Shown: positions 34,352 through 46,092 of the stretch, piece by piece
Layout of the letters: the number at the start of each line of letters is the position of its first letter
How positions within the stretch are numbered: the stretch's first letter is position 1
Assembly: GCA_011947345.1 (NCBI GenBank)
Contig: JAAVTG010000711.1
Location: forward strand, 1 to 64,000
Length of the DNA: 64,000 nucleotides
Source: Phytophthora quininea
Taxonomy: Eukaryota > Oomycota > Peronosporomycetes > Peronosporales > Peronosporaceae
Direction of reading: 5' to 3'
Notes under the pieces: generated by a model
The model's database searches: none
Seen by the model: the letters and a program-made list of their open reading frames with translations, nothing else
Told to the model about the DNA's origin: nothing
Made by a program: the position numbers and the translations under genes

Positions 34352-35774
34352 GCTGGTGCTGCTCACGAAGACGACGGACGAGTGCAGCAGATTCTGCTTC
34401 GGGCTCCTCCAGCTCTTCTTCACTTGAGCTGCTGGCTGTATCGGAGTCCTCAGCAGCGTTGGGCAGATCGTCGGCCAGAAATGCCTGGATCAGAGGTGCT
34501 GCGATGTACAGCGCCGAGCTCGCCACAGCCAAAACGGAGATCGACCGTCTGCGAGGGCAGCTCGAGGCAACGCAGAAGAGAATGCAGACCTACAGACACA
34601 CAAGAGCGACGGCTCCAGCGACGCGGCCGCTGCTGAGCGCATTGCTGAGCTCGAGAGACTGCTCCAGTCCCGCGATCAAGAACTCAAGTCGACTGCGGCC
34701 GCTTTGGCTGCCACGAAGAAGCAGCTGGAAGCCGCTGATGCTCGCGCGCACGCGGGCGACGGCGCGAAGAAAGAGCTCGAGAACGGGCTTACAGGAGCGT
34801 GGCGCACACTCCAAATCATGCGAGACGCGACGGCGCAGCTTGAAGGCCAGTTGGCGAGTATGTCGACCAGCGCAGCTCCAGCCACAACAACCTCGGCGGC
34901 AAGTGATGCCACACAACGCAAGGAAGAGCTGGCCAAGGTGCAGAAGCAGCTGAAGCTGTCGAGGCATGAAGTGGCGCAGCTTCGCTTCCGCAGTAACCAG
35001 CTTGAGACTGTCAACGATAGACTTGAAGAAGTGGCCAAGGAGAAGCGTGCATTGGAAGTGAAGCTCACGGCGCTGGAAGCCCAGTTATTAGAGCGCAGCG
35101 TCGCTGCTCGCTCTCTCGACGCCAAGAAAGCTGCCGTGTTCACGGAGCTGCAGCAGAAGCTTGATCAGAAGGTGGCGCAGTTGTTGAGCGCTGAGCGCGA
35201 GGTCGCCCACTTGCGCTCGCAGATCGACGGCGGAGACGCTGGTGTCGACATGGCTGCCAAGGTGAAGCCGATCAAGACAGTTGTGCGTCTGCAGCGCAAT
35301 GGCGACCGAGCCAAGGTGCCGGAGAAAACGCTGGGCACGCGTGCTACGGTAGCGTGTCGTGAGTCAGTGGACCGCGCTGGTCCCCGCAGCCAACGTACGC
35401 CGTCGATTCCCAAGGGCGCCAAGACTGAGGAGAAGAAGGCGTCAACTTTGCGTCGTGCGTCGCCGGCATCCCCGGTGCAAACCGCCAAGGCCTCCAACCG
35501 ATATGCGAATACAGCGGCCTGCAGCTCCGCTCGTCCCACCGCATCGTCGACATCTGGCGTTCGCGCGAGCAGCAAGGTGGCGCCACTGAGGAAGAATTCT
35601 ACGTCGACTACTAGCGTTGCCCACAGCCCGCGTGTGTCGCCCAGCGGGATGGCCATCAAGCGACCCACCCAGGTGGAGTTCCGCGACCGGAAGGGATCGA
35701 CCGCCGGTCAAACTACCTCCAGCACCACTGCCACCTTGCGGTTGCCTCGACCGCAGACGCAGAGATGGCACTGA
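34352..35774 (+). pseudogene. Coiled-coil gene 2 with inverted exon piece, copy B
   Basis: Same layout as copy A, with the acidic exon piece reversed at about 34352-34515. One A is missing near 34577, shifting the early coiled coil. The long frame 34704-35774 is open and extends past the usual stop (TAA to CAA at 35708), ending in QTQRWH. Substitutions near 35030-35720 set this copy apart from the two palindrome arms. Confidence 0.75.
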
Positions 35775-36383
35775 GCCGAGCGACGGACGACCTCGTCAAG
35801 AATACGTGCATTCCGACGATGGTACCAAGTGGTCGCGACGAATTATCGTGACGAGCTTTACGCCGACGCTGCCGCGACGAATGGACGGGGAACTCATTGC
35901 TTCCTCGGTCCTTCCTCCTCGCCAGCTCGCCGAGACGCTGGGGACTCATTGCTCCCTGGCTGTGTCGGTGGGTGGGTCTGGTACGGCGCGAGAAGATCAT
36001 TGCCTTCTCGTGGCCGGGCCCGTGGAGGTTGTGACGTGCAGCTTGGCAGGGCTTCGTTCGGATGGTATTGTCGGAGCTGGATATGCTGCCAGACGGGCGC
36101 AGCTATTTGTTGTATGTGTCGAAGCGTGAAGACGTGCGTGTACTAGATAGATTATGCTTACAACGTAATGCAGCAATCCAACATATTTATTCAAAGTGCC
36201 AGCGCTGTTGATGTATCACGAAGAATTGCACCGAGAAGGCCGACTACGACGACAGGAACTACACACATAACAAACAAGGCGGAGGAACGTCGATAAAGAG
36301 CGTTCCACCGCCTTTATTTACTGCTCGGGTGCCTGGAAACCCCAGTATTCATCCGAATATCCAACGGACGTGGAGGCCTCCCA

Positions 36384-36881
36384 CTACGCCTTAGCATACG
36401 TCTTGATCTACGCGGCAATGTCGTCCACGCGCGCATTCTGCGTAAAGAAGTCGAGAAACTCGCCATCGGGGTCCACCAGATACATCACGATGGAGTGGTC
36501 CACCAGGTATTCGTCGTCGTCGTCTTCGTTCTCGTCCGCCTTGGAAAAGTACACGCGGTAGGCCTTGGTGATGTCCGCGACCTGGTCGGTCGCGCGTGCC
36601 GGTGAGCATCTTCAACTTGGGGTGGAAGTCGGCCTAGTAGGCTTGTATCTGCGCCACCGTGTCGCGCTTGGGGTCCACCGTCACGAACAGCGGCACGACG
36701 TCGGGCAGCTTCTCCGCCTCCAGCTTGTCCAGCACGTCGCCGATGCGCACCAGCTCGTTGGGGCAGATATCGGGGCAATGTGTGAAGCCAAAGTACAGCA
36801 ACGCGTACTTGCCGCGGAACGACGCGTCGGTCACGGCGCGCTTCGTGTCGCAGTCCACCAGCGTCCACGCCGGATACGCGT
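36384..36881 (-). pseudogene. SCO1-like copper chaperone, copy B (dead)
   Basis: It shares the in-frame TAG and the one-base shift with copy A. The C-terminal DFFTQNARVDDI segment is in frame here. CPDIC and VDHSI ligand motifs are present. Homology to copy A stops at the TLVDCD segment (about 36867); the upstream sequence is unrelated, so the N-terminus is lost. Confidence 0.88.
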
Positions 36882-36973
36882 GTCTTGCTGATTGGGGTGG
36901 TCGGCAGATTGCTTCTTGAGGTGGTGCCTCAAACGTTTGCACCCCATCAAGCGGAGGTTTGTCTGACAACGGT

Positions 36974-38220
36974 TCACCAAACAGTGTTTTGATACTGTAC
37001 CGGCCGCGTCAAACTCAAGTGCCGTGCTGGTCGCGATTTCGATGGCGGCAATAACGTGAAGTCCGGCAACATCCAGAGCAGGTGACCAAGCACACCAACT
37101 TTGGCGTGTCGCCCAAGCGGAAAGTGCTTCTGCACCTTGGCCAGCTCTTCCTTGCGTTGTGTGGCATCACTTGCCGCCGAGGTTGTTGTGGCTGGAGCTG
37201 CGCTGGTCGACATACTCGCCAACTGGCCTTCAAGCTGCGCCGTCGCGTCTCGCATGATTTGGAGTGTGCGCCACGCTCCTGTAAGCCCGTTCTCGAGCTC
37301 TTTCTTCGCGCCGTCGCCCGCGTGCGCGCGAGCATCAGCGGCTTCCAGCTGCTTCTTCGTGGCAGCCAAAGCGGCCGCAGTCGACTTGAGTTCTTGATCG
37401 CGGGACTGGAGCAGTCTCTCGAGCTCAGCAATGCGCTCAGCAGCGGCCGCGTCGCTGGAGCCGTCGCTCTTGTGTGTCTGTAGGTCTGCATTCTCTTTCT
37501 GCGTTGCCTCGAGCTGCCCTCGCAGACGGTCGATCTCCGTTTTGGCCATGGCGAACTCCGACTCCAGTGCTGCCGAGCGACCAGCTTCCAGTTGGTGCTG
37601 CTCACAAAGACGACTGACGAGTGCAGCAACTTCTGCTTCGGGCTCCTCCAGCTCTTCTCCACTTGAGCTGCTGGCTGTATCGGAGTCCTCAGCAGCGTTG
37701 GGCAGATCGTCGGCCAGAAATTCCTGGATCAGTGGTGCTGCGATGTACAGTGCCGAGTCGAACAAGCTTCGGGACGGCCTCCGATCGAATCGGCCGTCGC
37801 GATCAGCTTGCAGCGCGTCTCGCTCAGCCGTGCCGATGGCCCTGTTGATCCCGGTCGTCCAGGCGTCAAACATGTCGTCGTCGCTGGCCTCGAGGTGCCA
37901 GAATGCGTCCCCACCTCGACCGCGAACCGGAGGCGGTGCTCGTTTGAGACCAGCAGCCTTACCGGCGCCACGGTGGGGTCCACCGGGCAGCCTCACGCCG
38001 TCCACGTTTTCGTTGAGGCGGCACAGCAGCACGGGCACCTGGAAAGGGGAGGGACAGCCCTCGTAGTAGAGCCGCAGCGCCACGTGTTGCCTACGTTAAA
38101 TACACGCGCGTTAGATTAATTAATACTGAGCCATAGATACCACAGGCTTTCTTACCAAATGCCGGGGCTGACCTCCAGCTTCATCATCGCTCTCTCGTGC
38201 AGATTGACATCCTGCGCTCT
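36974..38220 (-). pseudogene. PH-domain coiled-coil gene (paralogue of coiled-coil gene 2)
   Basis: Exon 1 (38220-38156) begins at the ATG that matches coiled-coil gene 1 but has lost one C, shifting its frame. A 65-base intron (38155-38091) follows. Exon 2 encodes the end of a PH-like domain (strand HRLRFAVEV, then FWHLEASDDDMFDAWTTGI, the C-terminal helix), read across two frame shifts near 37920 and 37980. After it come an acidic segment (LADDLPNAAEDSDTASSSS) and heptad coiled coil, open from 37790 down to 37130. The coiled coil ends abruptly at AKVQKH, and the basic tail is missing. PH domains bind phosphoinositides or proteins at membranes. This copy shows the ancestral exon orientation. 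Confidence 0.75.
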
Positions 38221-38281
38221 CACTTCTTCTCTCTTGATTGCTTGGTACTCTTCCTTCGCTACCGTTGTTCTTCTCCAACGA

Positions 38282-38325
38282 GCGCGAAAAGTAGAATGGG
38301 CGCGAAACGTCAGTGGGCGCGAAAA
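38282..38325 (-). promoter_or_regulatory. Triple TTTCGCGC cluster upstream of the PH-coiled-coil gene
   Basis: On the minus strand TTTCGCGC occurs three times, at 38282-38290, 38300-38307 and 38317-38325 (first and last with a fourth T), starting about 60 bases upstream of the conserved ATG. Surrounding sequence has diverged from the coiled-coil gene 1 promoter, but the cluster remains. It fits an E2F/DP-type cell-cycle site by consensus only. Confidence 0.5.
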
Positions 38326-38744
38326 TTCAAACGAGAACATTATCAGAATCTGATAATGCGACTGGTACTGACCGATCACGATCAGCGATCACCATTGATG
38401 ACACAGCGACCGTGCAGGCAGACGCATCCCAGCAGATTGGCAGGACAACGTGTTCGTTGCTGACGTGGTCGTGAAGCTCTACACGGCGAGGTGTCTGGTT
38501 GGCAGGCAGTGGGAACGCACCGCCAACACGACGCACTTCTGCAACCAACCGACTGTGCGGAGAATGAAGCCGAGGACATTCCTTTCGCGCGCAGCCGGCC
38601 GAACTCGTGAGCGACCAGTGTCAATACACGCAGGCGAACTCTGCTAAGCGGCGCCCGCGATTTTCGCGCTAGGAACTTCCGCATTTCCCACAATAATAAA
38701 GCACACAACCATCCACACCATCAGCTTCCAGTCTTGTTCGTCCA

Positions 38745-39610
38745 TCAAATATCGCTGCACGATTGTCGTAGCCGTGAATCACGCAGCGCGAAATCGCTCC
38801 TCGAGCGCACACCAGAGTATCTCATCATGGCGTCGAACCAAACGTGGGCGCGAGTAGCTACCAGCGTGTCGCTCGAGCTGGCCATGAGACCGCCAAACAG
38901 CAGCATTGGCAGCAGGATGGATGATCTCGGCGGTGGCCAGGTCCGCTCGGCGGAAGAAGTACCCGATGGCATAGGCGAGACCCACCGAGGAAGTCCACCA
39001 GCAGCACAAAGACGGCAGCGCCGATCATAAAGAAGAACACCGCGACTGGCGTCAGAGTCTGCCGTTCTTGGCCAAGTATACCACGAGAGGAAGGAGACGG
39101 TACGCGTACTCTCGACGCACCACGAAGATCTCTAGACGCAGCGCTTGGACCATGAGCTGGCCTGCGATTTTCATCTGATCGACTTTGAGGCGATCGTTTC
39201 GCTTTGCTCGCTAGACCCAACCTGGTGTGGCCAAGCTTGCGTCTTCACCTGGATTACTGTGGCTCGTGAAATCTTCAGCCGCTAGCGATATTTGTGGCTT
39301 TATCCATCAACACAAGCTGGCGCGAACGCTGGACATTCATACGCGAGCGAGGAGAAGAACCCGACAATGTCCGATGCTAAGCAGTTTGACACTCACGCGC
39401 CATCGAATAACTGACCAAGAGCGCAAACCGTTCGGATGAGGGTGGTGCATGCCTGGGCTGACCGTTGCTTGGCGTCACACACACAATTTGCTGCAGCTCC
39501 TCGCACCACCGTGAAGCTACCGAGGCTGGAGGTAAGCTCGTGGACGAACAGTATCTGTTCGTGCTAGGTCGCGCCGCCGATCGATATTATACCGGCTTTT
39601 GACGAGGCGT
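38745..39610 (-). pseudogene. ABCG transporter relic, diverged copy
   Basis: On the minus strand, from 39610: a decayed Walker B region (ILFVHELTSSLGS near 39545), then scattered frames, then the membrane-domain pieces around 39220-38745 with a GYFFRRADLAT segment and the PMLLFGGLMASSSDT segment. It is much more broken than the palindrome copies and ends before the final external loop. It is in the same orientation and order relative to the coiled-coil gene as in the right arm. Confidence 0.8.
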
Positions 39611-40376
39611 TCTTCAGTCTGATAAGTTCAAAGTCCGTCACGTTGGCTCATGGTCACGTTGTTGGTCTCAGCAACGGAAAAATGAGACTGGAAGGACGTC
39701 CTGAAGGTCAATAGTATCTGGACTCACCTTATCATGTTTGATGATGGACTGCTGCCGAGGAATTGCTCACTCTGACCGTGGAAGTTATATTATAGCGCTG
39801 ATGTGACGAAAAAGAGTGTGGCGCCTGTTCAAGTATCGCGACAACCCACAAGATGAAGATATCGCAGCTCAAGTCTGCGTGAACTGCGTCGAATATTACC
39901 CCCACAGGTCTGCAAGATCGATCAACATGGGGAATAGTGTAACACGTAGCGCGGGCGAGGAGCGTTGGGGCGAGACGGCGGCGGCGACGAGTTGGCGGAG
40001 ACGGCGAACGGCGGAGACTGGCGGTGGCGCAGCTGGAGGAGGCGCCTTGGCCCTGGAAGTAGAATTGAGAAGTGAGATTAATCTGGCGGGTTTATCTTGC
40101 TAGCGCGCGTTGGGGAAACGCAAAGGGAAATCCAGTTCCCATCCTAAAGCCTATCAATTCTCTAAGTTCATATGAAATCCTAGATCTACCAATGAACAGC
40201 TCCTAACTGGAAACGTAGCTCGAATCTTGAATCTTCTTGATGCGTCCCATAATCAAGAATCCATCAATAACTGGATTCTTTCAAATCCGCAGAACTTAAG
40301 AGCCAATCAGAGTAAAGATTATGGGACGTTCTTGAGACACCTAGAAGGTGTAATCTTGAACTTGAAGCCCTCGACC
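39611..40376. other. Unassigned region left of the retroelement
   Basis: No gene is supported. A GC-rich, trinucleotide-like stretch lies at 39950-40050. The sequence TGTAACACG near 39937 looks like an LTR start, so a solo LTR is possible but unproven. Two perfect inverted repeats occur: AAGAATCCA/TGGATTCTT (40255-40280) and ACACCT/AGGTGT (40337-40351). Confidence 0.4.
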
Positions 40377-40510
40377 AATAGGAATGCTTTATGTATGTAT
40401 GTTTACTACCATAAAGATAGCCAACTGTCCAGCATAATCTGGATAGTCTCAAAACGTATTGACGGGGTTGTCGTCTGCAACATTTTGTCGCTGACGGCAA
40501 TTCCGTCACA
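40377..40510 (-). repeat. 3' LTR core of the Ty3 element
   Basis: It matches 46093-46227 with two substitutions and a one-base indel in an A-run. Weaker similarity continues leftward to about 40350, so the full LTR may be longer. Confidence 0.8.
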
Positions 40511-40600
40511 TGACCTCTCTTCAAGAAGACGCCTATTTCGAAAATGGCTTCGGTCTCTTCTTGGTTCCCCAATAGAGATCAATGAGTCCGGGAATCTGCT

Positions 40601-41146
40601 TTAGATTCTCCACGGGCTCCCAGGTGGCCTCTGACTTCGATTCGCCAAGCCACCAAACCTTGTACTGAGGTTTCCCTTGTACTTGCGATGCCCAATTACG
40701 GCCTCAACGAGTTGTCCCTCGGAGCCATCGGCTAACACCACTTTGTTCACCTTCTGCTTACGATTGGTGTCCTTCTTGTACGGTTTTAGTAGTGATGTGT
40801 GAAACACCGGGTGCATCTTCAATCCCTTCGATAATCCCAACTCATAGGAATCCTTCGAGATCTTCTTCAACACTGGAAACGGTCCAATGCATCTTGGAGC
40901 GAGCTTCTTCGACTGGGCATATCCCTTGTGACGGATGTCCATATTCTTTCCATCTAACAACACCATATCGTTGACTTCAAAGTCCTGCACGTGTCTGTTC
41001 TTGTCGTAGTAATGCTTCATACGCTCCTGCGCTTCGCTCATGCGATCTTGTGCAATCTTGAGCAGAGTTTCTTGTCGAAGCAAAAACTCTTGCGCTGATT
41101 TCTCCAACTTCTTAAACTCTGGATCTGCTGCCACATCATCTGGCAT
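40601..41146 (-). pseudogene. Integrase C-terminus with chromodomain
   Basis: The frame contains the GPF...SYELGL region typical of the integrase C-terminal domain and HPVFHTSLLKPY. It then enters a chromodomain (EAVIGHRKYKG), whose aromatic WWLG and TWEP parts are read in another frame after a one-base loss near 40665. Chromodomains of this class guide integration to marked chromatin. Confidence 0.85.
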
Positions 41147-41158
41147 GTAGGGTATATA

Positions 41159-41929
41159 TCATAGATCCGCTTCGAACGGTGACATCCCTATCGTAGAGTG
41201 TACACGTCGATTGTAGGCAATTTCTGCCAAGTGGATATAGTCATTCCAGTCATTTTGGGCTGGACTAACGACACCTTGGAGATAGTCTCCAATGAAACGG
41301 TTTGTTCTTTCCGTTTGTCCGTCAGTTTGGGGTCGGAATGCAGACGATAATTTGTGCTGCGTTCCCATAGCTGTCATAGTAGCTCGCCAAAACTTAGACG
41401 TAAACTTAGTGTCTCTATCGGACACAATGGTCTTGGGCATGCCATGGTCCTTGACGTAATTCTTCATGAACACGTTTCCGATTTCTGTAGAATCTTCTGT
41501 TGTCTTAGTTGCAATGAACTTGGCTCGCTTGGTCAAACGATCAACAATGACCATAATCGAGTTGTATCCTTCTTTAGTCGATGGAAGAGACACGATGAAA
41601 TCCATGGATATATCAGTCCATCTGCCTCTTGGAACATCCAACGATTGGAGTAGTCCTGGCGGCTTTGTTTGCCTAGCCTTGTTGCGCTGGCACATTTCAC
41701 ACGTGTTGACATAGCGCTGGATATACTTGGACATTCTTGGCCAATAGTACTTTTCGCGAACAGCCAAATAGGTTTTATAATACCCCGGGTGGCCAGCTGA
41801 CACTGAGTCATGGTTTTCACAGATAACGCGATTCTTGAGATCTTCGTCGTCTGGAATGTATAAACGTGGAGTCTCATCTTCGCCTGTCTGATAGTATAAG
41901 ACGCCGTCGTTGATTGAATATCGCGGCAT
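41159..41929 (-). pseudogene. Ty3 integrase zinc-binding and core domains
   Basis: An HHCC-like N-terminus (ENHDSVSAGH, then CEMCQRNKA) precedes the DDE core, with the first Asp in DISMDFI, the second in IVSDRDTKF and the Glu in RPQTDGQTERTNR. The core frame itself is open; stops separate it from the RNase H and the C-terminal part. Confidence 0.9.
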
Positions 41930-41959
41930 CGAGACACCTTCATTCAGACATTTGATAAT

Positions 41960-42460
41960 TTATAGTAGTTCCTTCTTCCTTGAGTACATCTGCTTAGCTG
42001 ATTGAGCGACAGTCACCTTTGAGGCAACCATCGTCGCCACAATTTCGCGGTTTTGAGCAGACTCAAGAAGTTCTTTTAGGCTGACTTGAGCGGCCTTGTG
42101 CTCGAAGTCTGGCTTTCTTGATAGCGCATCTGCTACAGTATTGGTTTCTCCAGGAATCCGCTTGAATAGTGGCTGGAACTCAGCAAGTTCATTGAACCAA
42201 CGGGCAATCCTTCGGTTAGTCGTCTTCTGTGTCAGAATCATCTCAATACTCTTGTGGTCGGTTTCGACAGTAAACGGCTTGTCCAATAGATAGACGCGCC
42301 ATGTCTTCAGAGCATGCATAATTGCGAGCAGCTCTTGTTCGCGAACTGGGTAATTCAGCTCAGCGGGTTTCATCTTTCGACCAGTAAAAGCAATTGGATG
42401 TTCCAACCCTCCCTCGTTTTGAAACAAGACTCCCCCGATCGCGAAGTTCGAGGCGTCCAT
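41960..42460 (-). pseudogene. Ty3 RNase H domain
   Basis: Catalytic residues sit in MDASNFAIGGVL, in the Glu of REQELLAI, in TDHKS and in NTVADALSR. A tether segment follows. A frame change near 42460 separates it from the reverse transcriptase. Confidence 0.9.
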
Positions 42461-42618
42461 CCTGATGCCAAAAGGCTTTGAAAATCAGGAAGTTTGAAGA
42501 CAGGTGGAGACGATAAGCGACGCTTGAGTTCTTCAAAGCATCGCAATTGGTCTTCAGTGAGCTGGATTGGCTCACGAGACCGTTTGCCCTTGATACTTTC
42601 ATGCAAAGGACCTGCAAA

Positions 42619-43472
42619 TTAAGCAAAATCCTTGCAGAATCTGGAGACGTACACAGTTGTCCCCAAGAAGCTTTCCATTTGCTTCTTTGTCTTTGGAATA
42701 GGCCAATCGGCAATGATCTTGACCTTATCTGGGTCCATACGGACACCGTTGCGCCCAACAAAGTCGCCCAGGCATGGAATTTCATCCACGCAAAACTGGC
42801 ATTTGGACAACTTGATGTAGAGCTTCTGCTCTTTACAGCGCTTGAGCACTCGATCCAAAGCCTCGAGGTGCTCAGAGACATCTTCACTTTTAGTGAACAC
42901 ATAGATGTCGTCGAAGTAGATTCGCATAACGTCACGTAAATCCCGAAAAACCTTCTGTAAAAGGCGGTTAAACGTTCCTGGACTACCACTGAGTCCCATG
43001 GATGTGACGAGGTACTCAAAAGACCGTCTGGAGTCGAAAACGCTGTAAAGGGTATATCGGATTCCCTTAGCTTGACTTGGTAATATCCCCAGAGTAGATC
43101 CATGCACGAATACCAAAAGCTGCCTGCCATCGCGTCAAAGGTATCTTCCTTCCGCGGCATTGGGATTGCTGGCAAGATTGTCGCTAGATTCAGCTGACGA
43201 AAGTCGTGCACGATACGCCATCCAACTATCTTCTTCACACAGAACGTTGGTGCACTAAAAGCTGACGTACTTAGTCGTATAATGCCTGCCTGGACCATTT
43301 CTTTGGTCCAGTCTTGTATAGTCTGGCGTTGCTCAGGACTTTGGCGCCACTGCTTCACCGAAACTGGCTGAGTTCCAGGTTTCAGCAGGATCTCATGCTC
43401 GATACCTTCACGTACCGGTGGCGTCTCATTAGGGAGTTCCGTATGGAAAACTGTGTCCGCATACTTGCGCAA
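42619..43472 (-). pseudogene. Ty3 reverse transcriptase (frame-shifted)
   Basis: The fingers and palm begin with VREGIEHEILLKPGTQPV. The first catalytic Asp is in SCMDLLWGYYQV, then a frame shift near 43045 moves to the frame holding LSGSPGTFNRLL and the catalytic box YFDDIYVFT. The thumb and connection end at 42619. Confidence 0.9.
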
Positions 43473-43837
43473 TACTGGATACGCAGGATTGTCCTTGAGA
43501 GCCTCCCAACCTTGACTCTTGAAGCGTTCAGCCTTCTCGGAGTCATGGGGTTGATCATGAATACAGCTTCAATGTCCTTGTCCTTTCGAAGCATTCGAAG
43601 AAACTGGTTCGACGAAATGATCTTCGTAGAACCGTGTCGTCCTTGGTGACCGTGATGGCGATAGAAGTTGAAAATCTCGCGACATTTATCCAAACGAGAA
43701 TAGCGTCTTCCAGCTACTCGTCTTGCTGGACGTTTGGTCGGGCTGGACAGTTTGACTTGAATCGGACTGGCTGTTGTATTGTTGCGAGGTTTGATTTGCA
43801 ACGTTTCCCAGTTAATATCTGGGTTCTGCTCACGGAG

Positions 43838-44155
43838 TCACACCATACCTAGTACGACGTCTTTCTTCTCCGGAACAGGCATAACTTGGAAGGTTTTCAA
43901 CGAAACTGGAAAGCCAGGAATGGCTAAGTTCATGTCAACAGTGCGACGGCGACGATGGACGATTTGATCATATCCTAAGTCGACTTGCATAAGCTCGTGC
44001 TCTGTGACTTCCAGTTCGAGTTTCTTGACCAATTCTTCGGTCACGCCATTAAGGCTACTTCCATTGTCGATGAAGATAGAGACTTCTTCCTTCTGATCTT
44101 CATCCTTGTACGCTTGAGCTTCGACTTCGAGAATTGCATACACCGATCCGCTCAT
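43838..44155 (-). pseudogene. Ty3 protease region
   Basis: The frame holds SIFIDNGSSLNGV, in the place of the usual DTG/DSG active site. The Asp-Asn-Gly triad is a variant. The region is in the same frame as gag and ends at a TGA where most relatives have Trp or another residue. Confidence 0.75.
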
Positions 44156-44491
44156 AAAGCGATTAGCCTCTTTACTTTTAGGCTTCTTGCACTGCGGCGA
44201 GATATGTCCCTTCTCCCCACAATTGTTGCACGTAGCTGTCTTCGTCCAGTCGTCCTTCTTGCCCTTCTTCTCAGATCGTTTCGGTGATTGTTGCTTTTGC
44301 TTGGGTGGACGAGAACTTGATGCATCCTTTCCTGTAGGTTGCTTGGACGGAGATCGAGGTGGTTTCCCCGAGTAATGTGCAAACTCGAAGTTAGAGGCAA
44401 TTTCAATAGCCTCTTGTAGCGTACCAGGACTTTCTTCCTTGATCTTCTTCGCTGTTTCTTCGCGGAGTCCGTTCTGGAAAAAGAAACGCTT

Positions 44492-45229
44492 CTACAGTTC
44501 ACTGATATCCAACTCGGTCTGAGACAACAAGTCTTGAAATTTGGAGACATACTCATGAATTGTCTCCTTTTGCTTCAGGTGAAACATACGCTCGCGAAGG
44601 TCATATTCAAAGTCCTTAGGCCTGAAGCGCGTACGCAACTGGCTCTTGAACAGTGACCACGTCTTGTGAACATTCACACGCTCGCAGTCCGCTATAAAGG
44701 CACGATACCAATTCAACACGGATTTGCCCAGGTTGCTGGATATTAGCGTCACAAAATCTGACGACTCTGCTTCCATTAACTGGCGTTTGTTGGCGTAGTA
44801 CTGTTCCGTGGCAAAGATCCATAGCTCAATGTCTTCGCCATACTTTCCCTCATTAACAGGAGGGTCCTTCTTCTTGTGATCACCTCTGGACGCGACGAGA
44901 AACTCGAAGCGTTCATTCGCCTGCTGCATTTGTGCTTGCATCTGTGCTTGCATCTGTGCTTGCATCTGTGCTTGCATTTGTGCTTGATACTGTTGCTGCT
45001 GTTGTGTTATATACAATAGCAATTGCTGCATGGACATCGTGTCCGGTCCCGAAGGAGCTTGGGCAGCAGCAGCGGCTGTAGGGGCTGACTCAGGCTGATT
45101 ATTGCGTGTACTTGAACGTGTAGCCGGACGGGTAGCCTCAGCGCCACTCGCCGCATTTGCTCTGCTTTGTTGGCGAGGACGAGGGTTCGGTGATGGGTGC
45201 TCAGCTCCACGACCTCTTCTAGTGGCCAT
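44492..45229 (-). pseudogene. Ty3 gag with tandem Gln/Met repeat
   Basis: ATG at 45229. A basic, Ala/Thr-rich N-terminus is followed by a Gln/Met/Ala repeat (QAQM repeated five times, a 12-base tandem at about 44930-44990). The retrotransposon gag fold comes next (ELWIFATEQYY, then FRPKDFEYDLRERM). A TAG at 44492 interrupts it. The same frame resumes with a CCHC zinc knuckle (CNNCGEKGHISPQC, near 44210) before the protease. Confidence 0.85.
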
Positions 45230-45249
45230 GATAGCTGGACTTCTCAGCA

Positions 45250-46092
45250 CTCCTTAAAACTTCTCCAAAACCCAAACTTTGAGGCCAAAAATTAGAAGAG
45301 AACTAACTCAATTCGTTTTACGCTTTTCTGGGCTAGTCTTGGTCAGCTTTACACGGATCACGCGATTTAGCTTTGCCGCTATGCGGTCTTCACAGTCTAG
45401 AAGGCAGTAGTTCGCTGAGTTTAACAGGCGGTCGACTTGCTGCTCGATCTCAAGGTCCTTAATCCAACAAGTGTCTTTGCGGAACCGAGCGATAATCCTC
45501 TTAGTCTTTTGACTTGGTTGAGGAGATCGAGTTGCAACTCTGCGAACTTTTCCGCCTTTTCCGGGAGGCAGAATAGACTGGTGTCAATTGCAGCAATCGG
45601 CTGAGGAGCGGGTTTTGGCGTAGACGTCGAGGTTACTTTGACGTTCCACTTGCTCGGCTTAGTGTTGCGTTGACTGTGGCCCTTTTGAATCGGGTCATGT
45701 ACCAGTGAGAGGTGAGGCAAGGAATTACCACCGGGTAGCAAGGGACCGTTTGCTTCTACAACGATGATCCGCGTTAGCAGATACGATGCAGGCGCCCTAG
45801 CACTTAACCGACTTCTGGTGGCAACCCTACGCAGCTAGGGAGCGTGCAGCACGACTGTTCTAGGCGGAGACTAAAGCCCCCTAAGTGATACCAAAAGGCA
45901 CCACAAGCCACACAGTGTGTTGCGTGCACGACTCACAAAGAGCGCACCGAGTTTAACAGCACGTTCGCAGCCCAGAGCTTCCCCACGATGTGGCTGGCTC
46001 TATTAGCTACAGGTAAGCTCGCTTCCCACGTATGTGGCCACGAGAAACCTCTTGGTCTTGAACTCTTGCACTTGAACCGAAGCTTGACCAAC
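45250..46092 (-). other. Retroelement leader between gag and 5' LTR core
   Basis: No coding frame fits a known protein; a 106-residue frame (45421-45741) is probably chance. The primer-binding site and the remaining part of the 5' LTR should lie here, but I could not place them with confidence. Confidence 0.5.

Larger units (their letters stand above)
22616..36867. repeat. Long direct duplication, copy B
   Basis: This is the second copy of the unit at 1-16417, in the same orientation and without the hAT insertion. The unoccupied insertion site is at 31964-31971. The copy ends within the SCO1-like gene, after which the sequence changes to an older inverted coiled-coil/ABCG block. Confidence 0.95.
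36974..39610 (-). repeat. Older diverged inverted copy of the coiled-coil/ABCG block
   Basis: The order coiled-coil gene then ABCG remnant on the minus strand matches the palindrome right arm, but divergence is much higher. This copy keeps a PH-domain exon and an uninverted upstream exon that the other three copies have lost or turned round. It lacks the first coiled-coil gene. Confidence 0.8.

Noticed and set aside
45883..45893. Initiator-Met primer-binding site of the retroelement
   Set aside because: TGGTATCACTT on the minus strand agrees with the usual site only in its first eight bases and does not directly follow a CA LTR end.
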